From Larkinella terrae (GTDB taxonomy: Bacteria > Bacteroidota > Bacteroidia > Cytophagales > Spirosomataceae): 64,000 bases of DNA. Numbering within the stretch: the first letter of the stretch is position 1; each line of letters starts with the position of its first letter. A program made the translations under genes and the position numbers. This document shows, piece by piece, positions 28,156-36,613 of the stretch. The stretch covers positions 31,573 through 95,572 of the forward strand of contig NZ_WJXZ01000018.1 of assembly GCF_009668025.1 (NCBI RefSeq). Reading direction: 5' to 3'. The notes under the pieces were generated by a model that had not been told where the DNA came from, searched no databases, and was given only the letters and a program-made list of their open reading frames with translations.

Positions 28156-28483
28156 AATCCGGGAAATGGGAAAGCCGTCCCAATAAACCACTGCAACAAC
28201 CGGCCAGCCAAAAGATAAATTAAAGTGCCATCTGGCACTATTTATGCACCCACCCGGCCCAATTAAAACCTGATTAAAGCTGGAATAAATAGGTTAACTA
28301 TTCGTTAAACTTTGGTGATTAGTGGCTTTTATCAGACACGAAGATTCGAATGGAATATTTTTTGTAACCGATAGTTACCAACTACCATCTCTATTTCTAT
28401 TAACTGTGAAACCAGGAAATAAAAGACTCATCCCGGAAAAATAATCCGGCGGTTTTCTCCAAAAAAGATTGGTTTTATAGGAA
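28156..28483. other. Intergenic stretch with one small hairpin
   Basis: 328 bases between the antiporter and the kinase gene. AGTGCCA-TC-TGGCACT at about 28223-28238 is a 7-base hairpin without a T-run. No gene or repeat is seen. Confidence 0.55.
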
Positions 28484-30136
28484 ATGCCTTTTACCAGCTT
28501 TATTTACCTTGATATGCTGACGGCACCGATCCCCTTCAATGACGCTCAACGGCTTGAGTCACTTCATCAATATTTCCTGCTGGATACGGCCCCGGAAGCC
28601 GAATACGACCGGGTGTCGCACATTGCGTCCCAGATTTGCCAGACGCCCATTGCAATGGTTAGCCTGATCGATAAAGACCGGCAGTGGGTTAAATCCTATT
28701 TTGGGCTGGCAGTCAGCAGCATTCCGCGGGAAATCTCGCTCTGTGCGCACACCATTGTCAACGTCCATCCGCTGGTGGTGGAAGACACCAGTAAGGACAT
28801 CCGGTTTTGGGATAATCCCGCCGTGGTGGGGCCACCCAACATCATATTTTATGCCGGCGTCCCTTTACTGTCCTCGGAAGGGCTGGCCATCGGGTCGATC
28901 TGCGTGATCGACCATTATCCCCGGCAGCTGGCACCCGCGCAAAAAATTACGCTACAGGCGCTGGCCGCTCAGGTTATGCTCCTGATGGAGTTACGACGAA
29001 CGAACAATAAGCTGGTTCAGGCGCGGGCGGAAGCCGAGGAGCTGGCCCGCCAGAAATCACAGCTGCTGGCCACCCTGAGTCACGAAATTCGGACTCCGCT
29101 GCATGCTTTGGAGGGCTATACCCAGTTAATGATCGACGAACGGCCCCGCGAAGACCAGCAAAAAAGTCTCCGCCGTCTGCAAACGACGGGACGCACGCTC
29201 ATCAATCTGGTTAATAACATTCTCGATTACAGTAAATTACAGGCCGGAAAATTGCTGCTGGAAGAAATACCCTTTTCGCTCAGCGAGTTGATTCAACAGG
29301 CAATTGACATGCAGGCCTGGCAGGCGCAGCAGAAAAATATTCAGTTAACCGCTTCGATCGATCCCCGGTTGCCTGCCCAGTTGAAGGGCGATGCGACCCG
29401 CTTGTTTCAGGTTTTACTGAATCTGATTAGCAATGCCATCAAGTTTACGCACGTTGGGGAAGTCCGCGTGGGGGTCGAAGTTCTCTCCGGTGACAATTCG
29501 GAAGTGACTTTAAAAATTGCCGTACACGATACCGGTATTGGAATTCCGCAGGCCTCCCTGGCTTTGCTGTTCAACGAATACACCCAGGTTTCGGCCTCAA
29601 CCACCCGGCTTTACGGGGGGAGCGGTTTGGGGCTGGCCATCAGCCGCCAACTCCTGGAACTGATGGGCAGTAAACTCGAAGTCCAGAGTCAGGAAGGAGA
29701 AGGATCACAATTTGGCTTTCGGTTGTCGCTCCCCGTGTTTGAAGCCATTCCGAAAGAATCGGATGCTCTGGCGCCGAAACCAGCCGACTTGTTTCTGGCC
29801 GTCGACGACAACCCGCTCAATACGAAATTATTAGCCCATCACATCACGAAACAAGGTGGCAAAGTGGCGGTTTTTAATTCGCCACTGGAAGCGCTGGAAT
29901 CGGCAAAAACCGTTCCGTACCGGGCCATGATTCTGGATTTGCACATGCCCGAACTGGATGGCTACGAACTGGCCCGGGCGTTGCAGGAAATCCAACCCGG
30001 CGTGCCGCTGATTGCCCTGTCGGCCGACGATAGTGTTGAAACCATCGACCGAGTGAAATCGACCGGTTTTCAATTCTTTCTGCGAAAACCGTTCCTGCCG
30101 CACGATTTGGTGCGAATATTGAACGAATTGCCTTAA
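28484..30136 (+). CDS. Hybrid sensor histidine kinase: GAF, HisKA, HATPase, receiver
   Basis: 550 residues, no membrane segments. The GAF domain (about 30-165) follows the pattern of phytochrome-like GAF kinases (LDTAPEAEYDRVSHIASQI, then WVKSYFGL). A short coiled linker leads to HisKA with the phospho-acceptor His in LLATLSHEIRTPLHALEG, HATPase_c with N- and G-boxes (NLISNAIKFTH; DTGIGIP; GGSGLGLAISR) and a receiver with Asp in MILDLHMPELDG. Translation may start instead at the ATG 30 bases in. The next gene encodes a lone receiver, a likely phosphotransfer partner. Confidence 0.9.
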   Translation: MPFTSFIYLDMLTAPIPFNDAQRLESLHQYFLLDTAPEAEYDRVSHIASQICQTPIAMVSLIDKDRQWVKSYFGLAVSSIPREISLCAHTIVNVHPLVVEDTSKDIRFWDNPAVVGPPNIIFYAGVPLLSSEGLAIGSICVIDHYPRQLAPAQKITLQALAAQVMLLMELRRTNNKLVQARAEAEELARQKSQLLATLSHEIRTPLHALEGYTQLMIDERPREDQQKSLRRLQTTGRTLINLVNNILDYSKLQAGKLLLEEIPFSLSELIQQAIDMQAWQAQQKNIQLTASIDPRLPAQLKGDATRLFQVLLNLISNAIKFTHVGEVRVGVEVLSGDNSEVTLKIAVHDTGIGIPQASLALLFNEYTQVSASTTRLYGGSGLGLAISRQLLELMGSKLEVQSQEGEGSQFGFRLSLPVFEAIPKESDALAPKPADLFLAVDDNPLNTKLLAHHITKQGGKVAVFNSPLEALESAKTVPYRAMILDLHMPELDGYELARALQEIQPGVPLIALSADDSVETIDRVKSTGFQFFLRKPFLPHDLVRILNELP

Positions 30137-30249
30137 CACCCGCAGCGTAACATTATGGGCTGCACGAAGTTTACTACTAAATTTTCAACGTTAAAAGCCA
30201 ACGCCTGATTACTCTTCGAAGAAACGTAGATTGGGTGTCGATAGGGAAG

Positions 30250-30663
30250 ATGGGAGGAAAACAAAAAATACTGGTCGTGGATGATGACGCCATTTATCGA
30301 CGTTTACTGACTTCGAGATTAACCAGAGCGGGTTACGAAATACTGATGGCCAACGATGGCCGGGAAGCGATTAGCTGGCTGCGGCATCCCCACCAACGCC
30401 CCGATCTGGTCCTGTTGGACCTGTTGATGCCACGGTTCAGCGGCATCGAAGTCCTGGAAGCCATCAAGGCGTTGCCCTATAAATTACCCGTCATCCTCAT
30501 CTCTGGTGCCGAATGGCCCATTGCCCGTCAGGTGCTGCAGCAATCCAGTCCGGATGCGTATTTAATGAAGCCCATTGCCATCCCCGAACTGCTGGACAAA
30601 ATAGAGACCTTACTCCAGCCTGCCCAAGAAGTCAACGAGAGTAGCTCGTTTTTGTCCGAGTGA
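30250..30663 (+). CDS. Single-domain response regulator
   Basis: 137 residues from ATG 30250 (a GTG 15 bases upstream is an alternative). Complete receiver: acidic pocket VVDDD, phospho-acceptor Asp in LLDLLMPRFSG, conserved Thr/Ser position ISGAE and Lys in LMKPIAIP. No output domain. It directly follows the hybrid kinase and may act as a phosphate sink or relay. Confidence 0.85.
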   Translation: MGGKQKILVVDDDAIYRRLLTSRLTRAGYEILMANDGREAISWLRHPHQRPDLVLLDLLMPRFSGIEVLEAIKALPYKLPVILISGAEWPIARQVLQQSSPDAYLMKPIAIPELLDKIETLLQPAQEVNESSSFLSE

Positions 30664-30709
30664 ACGCCGGAACGGTTGGCGGTTTTGGAAAATGGTCGCA
30701 ACTTGCTGA

Positions 30710-31441
30710 ATGGATGAAAATGGGAACATGAACCCATCCGAATCGACCATTAATCAGTCCATCGCAATCATGACGAATCAAATTTCAGCCGATATTCACG
30801 CCCTGGCCAAAAAACTTTGGAATTACCACCAGCTTCATCAGCCGCTGCAACCCGCTGACGCCATTCTGGTGCTGTGTAGCTACGATAAACGGGTGGCAGA
30901 ACGCGGAGCCCAACTCTGGCTTGAGGGCTGGGCGCCGGTGCTTATTTTTTCCGGTGGACTGGGCGTCATTACCCGAACCATGTGGAGTGAACCCGAAGCC
31001 GATCAATTTGCCCGGATCGCCGTTGAAATGGGAGTTCCGGCGAGTGCGATCATTGTCGAAAACCGGTCGACGAACACCGGCGAGAACGTGCTTTTTACCC
31101 GCCAATTGCTGACCGATCGTAACCTGGACCCGGCGCGATTTATTCTGGTCCAGAAGCCCTACATGGAACGCCGGAGCTTTGCTACTTTCCGCAAGCTGTG
31201 GCCCGAAAAACCGGTCAGCGTGACTTCTCCGCAAACTTCCTACGAAGAATACCTCGATCAGTATTCAAACCCGGATCTGTCGCAGGAACAGGTGATTAAC
31301 ATCATGGTTGGGGATTTGCAACGAATCCGGGAGTATCCGCAAAAAGGGTTTCAGATTCCGCAGGAAATACCGCCAGCGGTTTGGGAAGCCTACGAAGCTC
31401 TGATCAAAGCCGGGTATACCAAGCACCTGATCAAAGACTAA
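30710..31441 (+). CDS. YdcF/ElyC family (DUF218) protein
   Basis: 243 residues; in-frame ATGs at 30728 and 30770 would give a shorter N-terminus. The DUF218 core shows ILVLCSYDKRVAERGAQLW, FSGGLG, a Glu/Asn-rich ENRSTNTGENVLFTRQL and VQKPYMERRSFATF. Family members are linked to envelope maintenance or nucleotide/SAM binding, but no reaction is established. There is no N-terminal membrane anchor, unlike E. coli ElyC. Confidence 0.8.
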   Translation: MDENGNMNPSESTINQSIAIMTNQISADIHALAKKLWNYHQLHQPLQPADAILVLCSYDKRVAERGAQLWLEGWAPVLIFSGGLGVITRTMWSEPEADQFARIAVEMGVPASAIIVENRSTNTGENVLFTRQLLTDRNLDPARFILVQKPYMERRSFATFRKLWPEKPVSVTSPQTSYEEYLDQYSNPDLSQEQVINIMVGDLQRIREYPQKGFQIPQEIPPAVWEAYEALIKAGYTKHLIKD

Positions 31442-31526
31442 CGGGCGGTTTTCAGCATTCGATTGCTGTCCGCAACTGTCCGCTTGCTGTCCGTTTCTGG
31501 ACATTCAACTTCCGTTATTATACACG

Positions 31527-31561
31527 AAAAATGCCTTTTCCAATTCAGAAAAGGCATTTTT
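31527..31561. terminator. Strong hairpin terminator
   Basis: AAAAATGCCTTTTC-type arm (31527-31540) pairs perfectly with GAAAAGGCATTTTT (31548-31561) across a seven-base loop. It lies between the DUF218 gene and the permease gene. Confidence 0.8.
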
Positions 31562-31630
31562 AATCTTTGGCATTTCATTTGACATACAGAAATAGAAGAA
31601 ATAAAGCATTGTGCTTTCTTCTATTTTCCT

Positions 31631-34288
31631 ATGCAGCGAAATGACTCTGACGTTCCGCGAGACCCCGGGCCACCGCGCTGGCTTGACCGGTTGCTTCTGT
31701 GGCTGATCGCTCCCCACTGGCGTGAAGAAGTGCTGGGGGATCTGCACGAGCGATACTACCGGCGCGCCCAACGACTGGGAACCGCCAAAGCCCGACAACG
31801 TTACTGGCGGGAAATACTGGCGTACGTCCGGCTCTCAATGATAAAATGTAAACCGAGTGACTACCCGAACCCAACCCATACGACGATGTTACGCAATTAT
31901 TTAAAGCTCGCTTTCCGCAACCTGGCCAAGCACAAGGGATATTCATTCATCAACATCGGTGGGTTAGCCGTGGGCATGGCCGTGACGATGCTGATCGGCA
32001 TCTGGATCAATGATGAAGTGTCGGCCAATCGGCATCATAAAAATTACGAAAGCCTTTATCAGGTAAAAATGAACCAGACTTTTGATGGTCGGCGGGGCAC
32101 GCAGGACGCCTTGCCTTATCCCATCGGCGAAGAATTGAAGACGAAGTTCCCGGACTTTAAGGCGGTGGCGATGTTTGACCGGGGCAACGGCAATCGTTCG
32201 CTGATTTTCGGAAATCAAAAATTCCTGAAAACCGGTCAGTTCATTGGGGAAGACGCCATTGACATGTTTTCGCTCCACATTCTGAACGGCGATAAAAAAC
32301 CATTGAAAGAACCGTACTCGATTGTGCTGACGGACGAAACCGCCCGGACCATTTTCGGAAACCAGGACCCGGTGGGCAAAATCCTCAAACTGGATAATAA
32401 AGTGAATCTAAAGGTGACGGCGGTGGTCGCCAAACAGCCCCAAAATGCGACGCTTCAATTTGACTACCTGCTGCCCTGGAACCTGCAGGAAAACATGTAC
32501 GATTGGGTCAATAAGTATATGAAGCAGAATTGGGGAAACAACGGCTGGGGACTTTATGTGCAGTTGAAAGACGGTATAAATCCCGAGCAGACCAACGCGA
32601 AAATTAAGGATGTCGTGCTGAACCATTTGTCGGATGGTCCCAATGTGCGCAACGTCATCAAACCCGAAATCTTTCTGCACCCGATGGCCAAATGGCGACT
32701 TTATTCCGAGTTTGAAGAGGGCCGGAATACGGGCGGTTTTATTAAATACGTGCGTTTGTTCGGAATTTTCGGCTTGTTCATTCTGATCATTGCCTGTATC
32801 AACTTCATGAACCTCAGCACGGCCCGGTCGGAAAAACGGGCTAAAGAAGTTGGCGTTCGGAAAGCCGTTGGATCGGGCCGCGAGCAGCTGATTGGGCAGT
32901 TTTTAAGTGAATCGACCCTGATTGCCGTTCTGGCGCTGGTGCTGGCTTTTGGAATGGTGTTGCTTTCATTGCCTTATTTCAATTCGCTTACCGGAAAAAC
33001 GATGACCGTCGAATTCGGAAATCCCGTTTTCTGGGGCATCGTACTGGTTTTTACGGTTGTTACGGGGCTGTTGGCGGGCAGTTATCCGGCGCTTTATTTG
33101 TCGTCGTTCAACCCCGTCAAGATTCTGAAAGGGAGTTTTCGCGTGGGAAAAAGCGCGTCGTTACCCCGGCAAATTCTAGTTGTTGTTCAATTTACCTTTT
33201 CCGTTGTGCTGATGATTGCGACCATCATCATTTATCAGCAGATGCAGTACGGCAAAAACCGCCCCATTGGTTTTACGCGTGAAGGGCTCATTTCCGTCAA
33301 TTCTTCGTCCGATTTACTGGATCATTTTGAAACCCTCCGGGCCGAATTGCTGGCGACGGGAGCGGTTTCTTCGATTTGTAAGTCCAATTCGCCCCCGACC
33401 CAATGGTGGAGCTCGAACGGCGGCTGGAAATGGAAAGGGTCAACTCCCGATGATGATGCCGCCATTTTTACGACCATTGCCACCAATTTCGATTACGTCA
33501 AAACGATGGGAATACAGCTCAGTCAAGGCCGGGATTTTTCCCGGGACTTCGCAACCGATTCCTCGGGTGTCATTTTGAACGAAGCGGCCGTCAAACGCAT
33601 GGGGCTGAAAAAACCGGTCGGTGAAATTGTCCGGTGGGGTGGTAGGGACCGGACCGTAGTGGGCGTCATTCCCGACATCGTCATGGAATGGTCACCTTAC
33701 CAAACTGTCCGTCCGTTGACCATTGTTTTTGAAAAGGACAAAAACTGGTTCGGCTTCCTGTGCGTGCGCATCATTCCAAACGTGGCGCCTGCGGTCGCCA
33801 TTGAGAAAATGACTCCGATTTTCGACAAATACAATCCCGGTTTTCCGTTCGATTACAAGTTTTCGGATACCGAGTACGCCAAAAAATTCTATTACGAAGA
33901 ACTCATCGGCAATCTTTCCGCGATTGTTTCGGTGCTGGCCATTTTCATTTCGTGCCTGGGCCTGTTCGGGCTGGCTTCGTTCATGGCCGAGCAGCGGATC
34001 AAGGAAATTGGGATTCGTAAAGTACTGGGAGCCAGTGTGACAAACGTGTGGGGGCTGCTATCGAAAGACTTCGTTCTGCTCGTTATCATTTCCTGTCTGA
34101 TCGCTTCGCCCATTGCCTGGTACGCGATGAATACCTGGCTGGAGAGCTATACCTACAAGATAACGATTGGGGTGGGCGTGTTTGTCGGGGTGCTGGTGGT
34201 GGCGTTGCTTATCACGGTTTTGACGGTGAGCTATCAGGCCATCAAAGCAGCCTTGCTAAACCCCGTGAAAAGCCTGCGAAGCGAGTAA
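31631..34288 (+). CDS. FtsX/MacB-type ABC permease with N-terminal 'permease prefix' domain
   Basis: 885 residues. The first 75 form a soluble prefix (PPRWLDRLLLWLIAPHWREEV, then GDLHERYYRR) known in Cytophagales permeases. The permease proper starts near residue 86 (MLRNYLKLAFRNLAKHKGYS), with TM1, a MacB-like periplasmic core, three central TM segments (about 370-500), a second extracytoplasmic domain and three C-terminal TM segments with KEIGIRKVLGAS. Such proteins are often multicopy and lack an adjacent ATPase, as here. The exported substrate is unknown. Confidence 0.88.
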   Translation: MQRNDSDVPRDPGPPRWLDRLLLWLIAPHWREEVLGDLHERYYRRAQRLGTAKARQRYWREILAYVRLSMIKCKPSDYPNPTHTTMLRNYLKLAFRNLAKHKGYSFINIGGLAVGMAVTMLIGIWINDEVSANRHHKNYESLYQVKMNQTFDGRRGTQDALPYPIGEELKTKFPDFKAVAMFDRGNGNRSLIFGNQKFLKTGQFIGEDAIDMFSLHILNGDKKPLKEPYSIVLTDETARTIFGNQDPVGKILKLDNKVNLKVTAVVAKQPQNATLQFDYLLPWNLQENMYDWVNKYMKQNWGNNGWGLYVQLKDGINPEQTNAKIKDVVLNHLSDGPNVRNVIKPEIFLHPMAKWRLYSEFEEGRNTGGFIKYVRLFGIFGLFILIIACINFMNLSTARSEKRAKEVGVRKAVGSGREQLIGQFLSESTLIAVLALVLAFGMVLLSLPYFNSLTGKTMTVEFGNPVFWGIVLVFTVVTGLLAGSYPALYLSSFNPVKILKGSFRVGKSASLPRQILVVVQFTFSVVLMIATIIIYQQMQYGKNRPIGFTREGLISVNSSSDLLDHFETLRAELLATGAVSSICKSNSPPTQWWSSNGGWKWKGSTPDDDAAIFTTIATNFDYVKTMGIQLSQGRDFSRDFATDSSGVILNEAAVKRMGLKKPVGEIVRWGGRDRTVVGVIPDIVMEWSPYQTVRPLTIVFEKDKNWFGFLCVRIIPNVAPAVAIEKMTPIFDKYNPGFPFDYKFSDTEYAKKFYYEELIGNLSAIVSVLAIFISCLGLFGLASFMAEQRIKEIGIRKVLGASVTNVWGLLSKDFVLLVIISCLIASPIAWYAMNTWLESYTYKITIGVGVFVGVLVVALLITVLTVSYQAIKAALLNPVKSLRSE

Positions 34289-34612
34289 GGTTTCAAATTT
34301 CTCCTTGACAACGTCAACACATTAAAAACCGTTTTTTCTCCTTTTCTCAATCGCTTGCCTTCGGATCCCTTTGGGTTTCTTCTGCCAGATTATTAATTGG
34401 TTATAAAACCGGTTTTCAACTGCCTTGCCCTCATTCCAGCGATTAGCAGAAGTGGTGTAAACGAATCATTCGGTCGCTGATTTCAAGGGGAATCAAAATT
34501 AGTGGAAATAAAAGCGCCTTATTTAGACTTAATCTTATTAATTTGCGAGCTGTTTCGGATTGGTGCGGAACATTAATCCATCCTATCAGCATTTCAACTC
34601 AAGCAGATTGAT
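34289..34612. other. Intergenic stretch upstream of the ankyrin operon
   Basis: 324 bases with no gene. It contains AAAAACCG-type words at 34324 and 34405 and an AT-rich promoter-like segment (TTATTAATTTGCG near 34530-34550), seven of eight to a -7 box. Confidence 0.45.
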
Positions 34613-36085
34613 ATGAAAAAACTATTCGTCGCCATTCTGGTCGGTCTCACGTTTTCCGCTCAGGCTCAGAAAAACGTCCTGTTGGAATCGGCGTTCTGGC
34701 AGGGAAAACCGGAAGTGAATCAGGTGAAGGCGGAAATTGAAAAAGGCAACAGCCCCTCGCAGTTCAATGCCGCTAGCTTTGATCCCGTCGTCATGGCGAT
34801 CAACGCCCAGGCCCCGAATGAGACGATCAAATACCTGCTGGCGCAACCCGGTAATGAAGTAAACAAAATCACGCACGACAGCCGGATTTACCTGCACTGG
34901 GCGGCTATCCGGGGCAATGTGGAGCTGATGGAATACCTGCTCTCGAAGGGCTCGAAAACCAACGTGGTGGACAGCCACGGCATGACGGTTTTGAATTTTG
35001 CGGCCGGTGCCGGGCAACCCAACACGCAGGTCTATGACCTCTGCCTGAAAAACGGTGCCGATCTGAAAAAAGACCTGAATCCCGACGGCGCCAATGCCTT
35101 GCTGATTGCCATTGCCAACGACAAAGATTTCAAACTGACCGATTATTTTGTTTCGAAGGGACTGAGCCTGAAAAGCACGGATGCCATTGGCAACAATGCG
35201 TTTAGCTACGCGGCCCGGAGCGGTAACATCGACCTGCTGAAAGCGCTGCTGCAGCGGGGTGTTCCGGCCAGCGACAACGCGCTGATCATGGCCAGCCAGG
35301 GCGGTCGGCAGGGCGCGAACCCGATCGAGGTGTATCAATATCTGGAAAGCCTGAACCTCAAGCCGACTGCCACCAACAAAGCCGGTGAAAACGTTTTGCA
35401 CGCGTTGGTTCGTCGGCCGAAACAGAATGAAATCATTCAATATTTCCTGAATAAAGGCGTCGATGTTAATCAGGCCGCCGACGAAGGCAATACGGTTTTT
35501 ATGTATGCCGCTTCCGCCAATCGCGACCTGAGCGTATTGGAAATGCTGCAACCAAAAGTGAAAAACATCAACCAGAGCAACGAGAAAGGGGCGACGGCAT
35601 TGACCCTGGCGGTGCGCGGCAACTCGCCCGAAGTCGTTGGTTATCTGCTGAATAAAGGCGCTGATGCGAAGGTAACCGACAAAACCGGTGATAACCTGGT
35701 CGCTTACCTGGTGCAGTCCTACCATCCGGCACGCTCTGAGGAATTTGACGCGAAACTGAAGCTGTTGCAGGAAAAAGGGTTGGATATCAAGGCTTCGCAG
35801 AAAAACGGTAACACCTTGTATCACCTGGCGGTAGCCAAAAACGACCTGTTGCTGCTCAAAAAACTGGAACCTCTCCAGATCGATGTGAACGGCAAAAACA
35901 AGGAAGGCATTACGGCCCTGCACAAAGCCGCCATGCTATCGAAAGACGATGCCATCCTGAAATACCTGCTGTCGATCGGTGCCAAGAAAGATATTGCGAC
36001 CAATTTTAAAGAAACCGCTTTCGATCTGGCGAGCGAAAATGAATCGCTATCGAAAAGCAACGTATCCGTTAACTTCCTGAAATAG
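34613..36085 (+). CDS. Exported ankyrin-repeat protein
   Basis: 490 residues with a signal peptide (1-19, ending AQAQ). Around ten to twelve ankyrin repeats run through the rest, for example IYLHWAAIRGNVELMEYLLSKG and LTLAVRGNSPEVVGYLLNKGA, arranged as a long solenoid with no other domain. It is probably periplasmic and acts as a protein-binding scaffold. It is separated from the DUF2271 gene by a single base, so the two are translated together; the function is therefore likely tied to the flavin/redox module downstream. Confidence 0.88.
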   Translation: MKKLFVAILVGLTFSAQAQKNVLLESAFWQGKPEVNQVKAEIEKGNSPSQFNAASFDPVVMAINAQAPNETIKYLLAQPGNEVNKITHDSRIYLHWAAIRGNVELMEYLLSKGSKTNVVDSHGMTVLNFAAGAGQPNTQVYDLCLKNGADLKKDLNPDGANALLIAIANDKDFKLTDYFVSKGLSLKSTDAIGNNAFSYAARSGNIDLLKALLQRGVPASDNALIMASQGGRQGANPIEVYQYLESLNLKPTATNKAGENVLHALVRRPKQNEIIQYFLNKGVDVNQAADEGNTVFMYAASANRDLSVLEMLQPKVKNINQSNEKGATALTLAVRGNSPEVVGYLLNKGADAKVTDKTGDNLVAYLVQSYHPARSEEFDAKLKLLQEKGLDIKASQKNGNTLYHLAVAKNDLLLLKKLEPLQIDVNGKNKEGITALHKAAMLSKDDAILKYLLSIGAKKDIATNFKETAFDLASENESLSKSNVSVNFLK

Positions 36086-36086
36086 T

Positions 36087-36587
36087 ATGACTTGTTTGCA
36101 TAAAATCGGCGTGCTGGCGCTAGCCATGACTCTGGCCGCATCATCGGTTTTGATGGCTCAGTCCGGCACCAGCCAATATAAGTGCATGATCCAGATGACC
36201 AATTACATGGGCGAGAAAGCGTACATCGCCGTGTCGCTGGTGGATGGGAAGGGCGCTTACGAGAAAACCCTGTACGTGCTCGGTTCCGATAAAAAATGGT
36301 ACAAGGACGTGAAGGCCTGGTACAAGGCGCTGGGCAAAAAAACGCCTAACATCAGCGCCATTTCCGGGGCGTCGGTGGCTGGTGGAGATCGCAGCGTGAT
36401 CGTGCTGGAAATCGATAATTCGAAGCTTAACAAGGATTACAAACTGCGGTTCGAGAGCGCCGTGGAAGATAAAGAGGATCACGCGAAAGACATCGAAATT
36501 CCGCTTACGACGGAAGGGCTTTCCGCCAAAAGTGAAGGGACGGGTTTCATTCGTTACGTTCGCTTCAGCCCCAATACTGGCAACTGA
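36087..36587 (+). CDS. Exported DUF2271 protein, candidate FMN carrier
   Basis: 166 residues with a signal peptide (1-24, ending LMAQ). The DUF2271 body follows (MIQMTNYMGEKAYIAVSLVD, then KDVKAWYKALGK). The segment ISAISGAS (residues 89-96) resembles the ApbE flavinylation site, in which the final Ser/Thr receives FMN, so Ser96 is the candidate attachment residue; the position normally held by Asp/Asn is Ser90 here (Asn88 is nearby), so the match is imperfect. The context (ankyrin protein, PepSY-reductase, ApbE) matches published genome surveys of flavinylated extracytosolic systems. Confidence 0.82.
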   Translation: MTCLHKIGVLALAMTLAASSVLMAQSGTSQYKCMIQMTNYMGEKAYIAVSLVDGKGAYEKTLYVLGSDKKWYKDVKAWYKALGKKTPNISAISGASVAGGDRSVIVLEIDNSKLNKDYKLRFESAVEDKEDHAKDIEIPLTTEGLSAKSEGTGFIRYVRFSPNTGN

Positions 36588-36613
36588 GTTGCCCATTAAC
36601 AGCGGCCGGATTT

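Noticed and set aside
34622..35923. 433-codon minus-strand frame opposite the ankyrin gene
   Set aside because: It mirrors the repetitive ankyrin codons; the plus frame has a signal peptide and ankyrin consensus.
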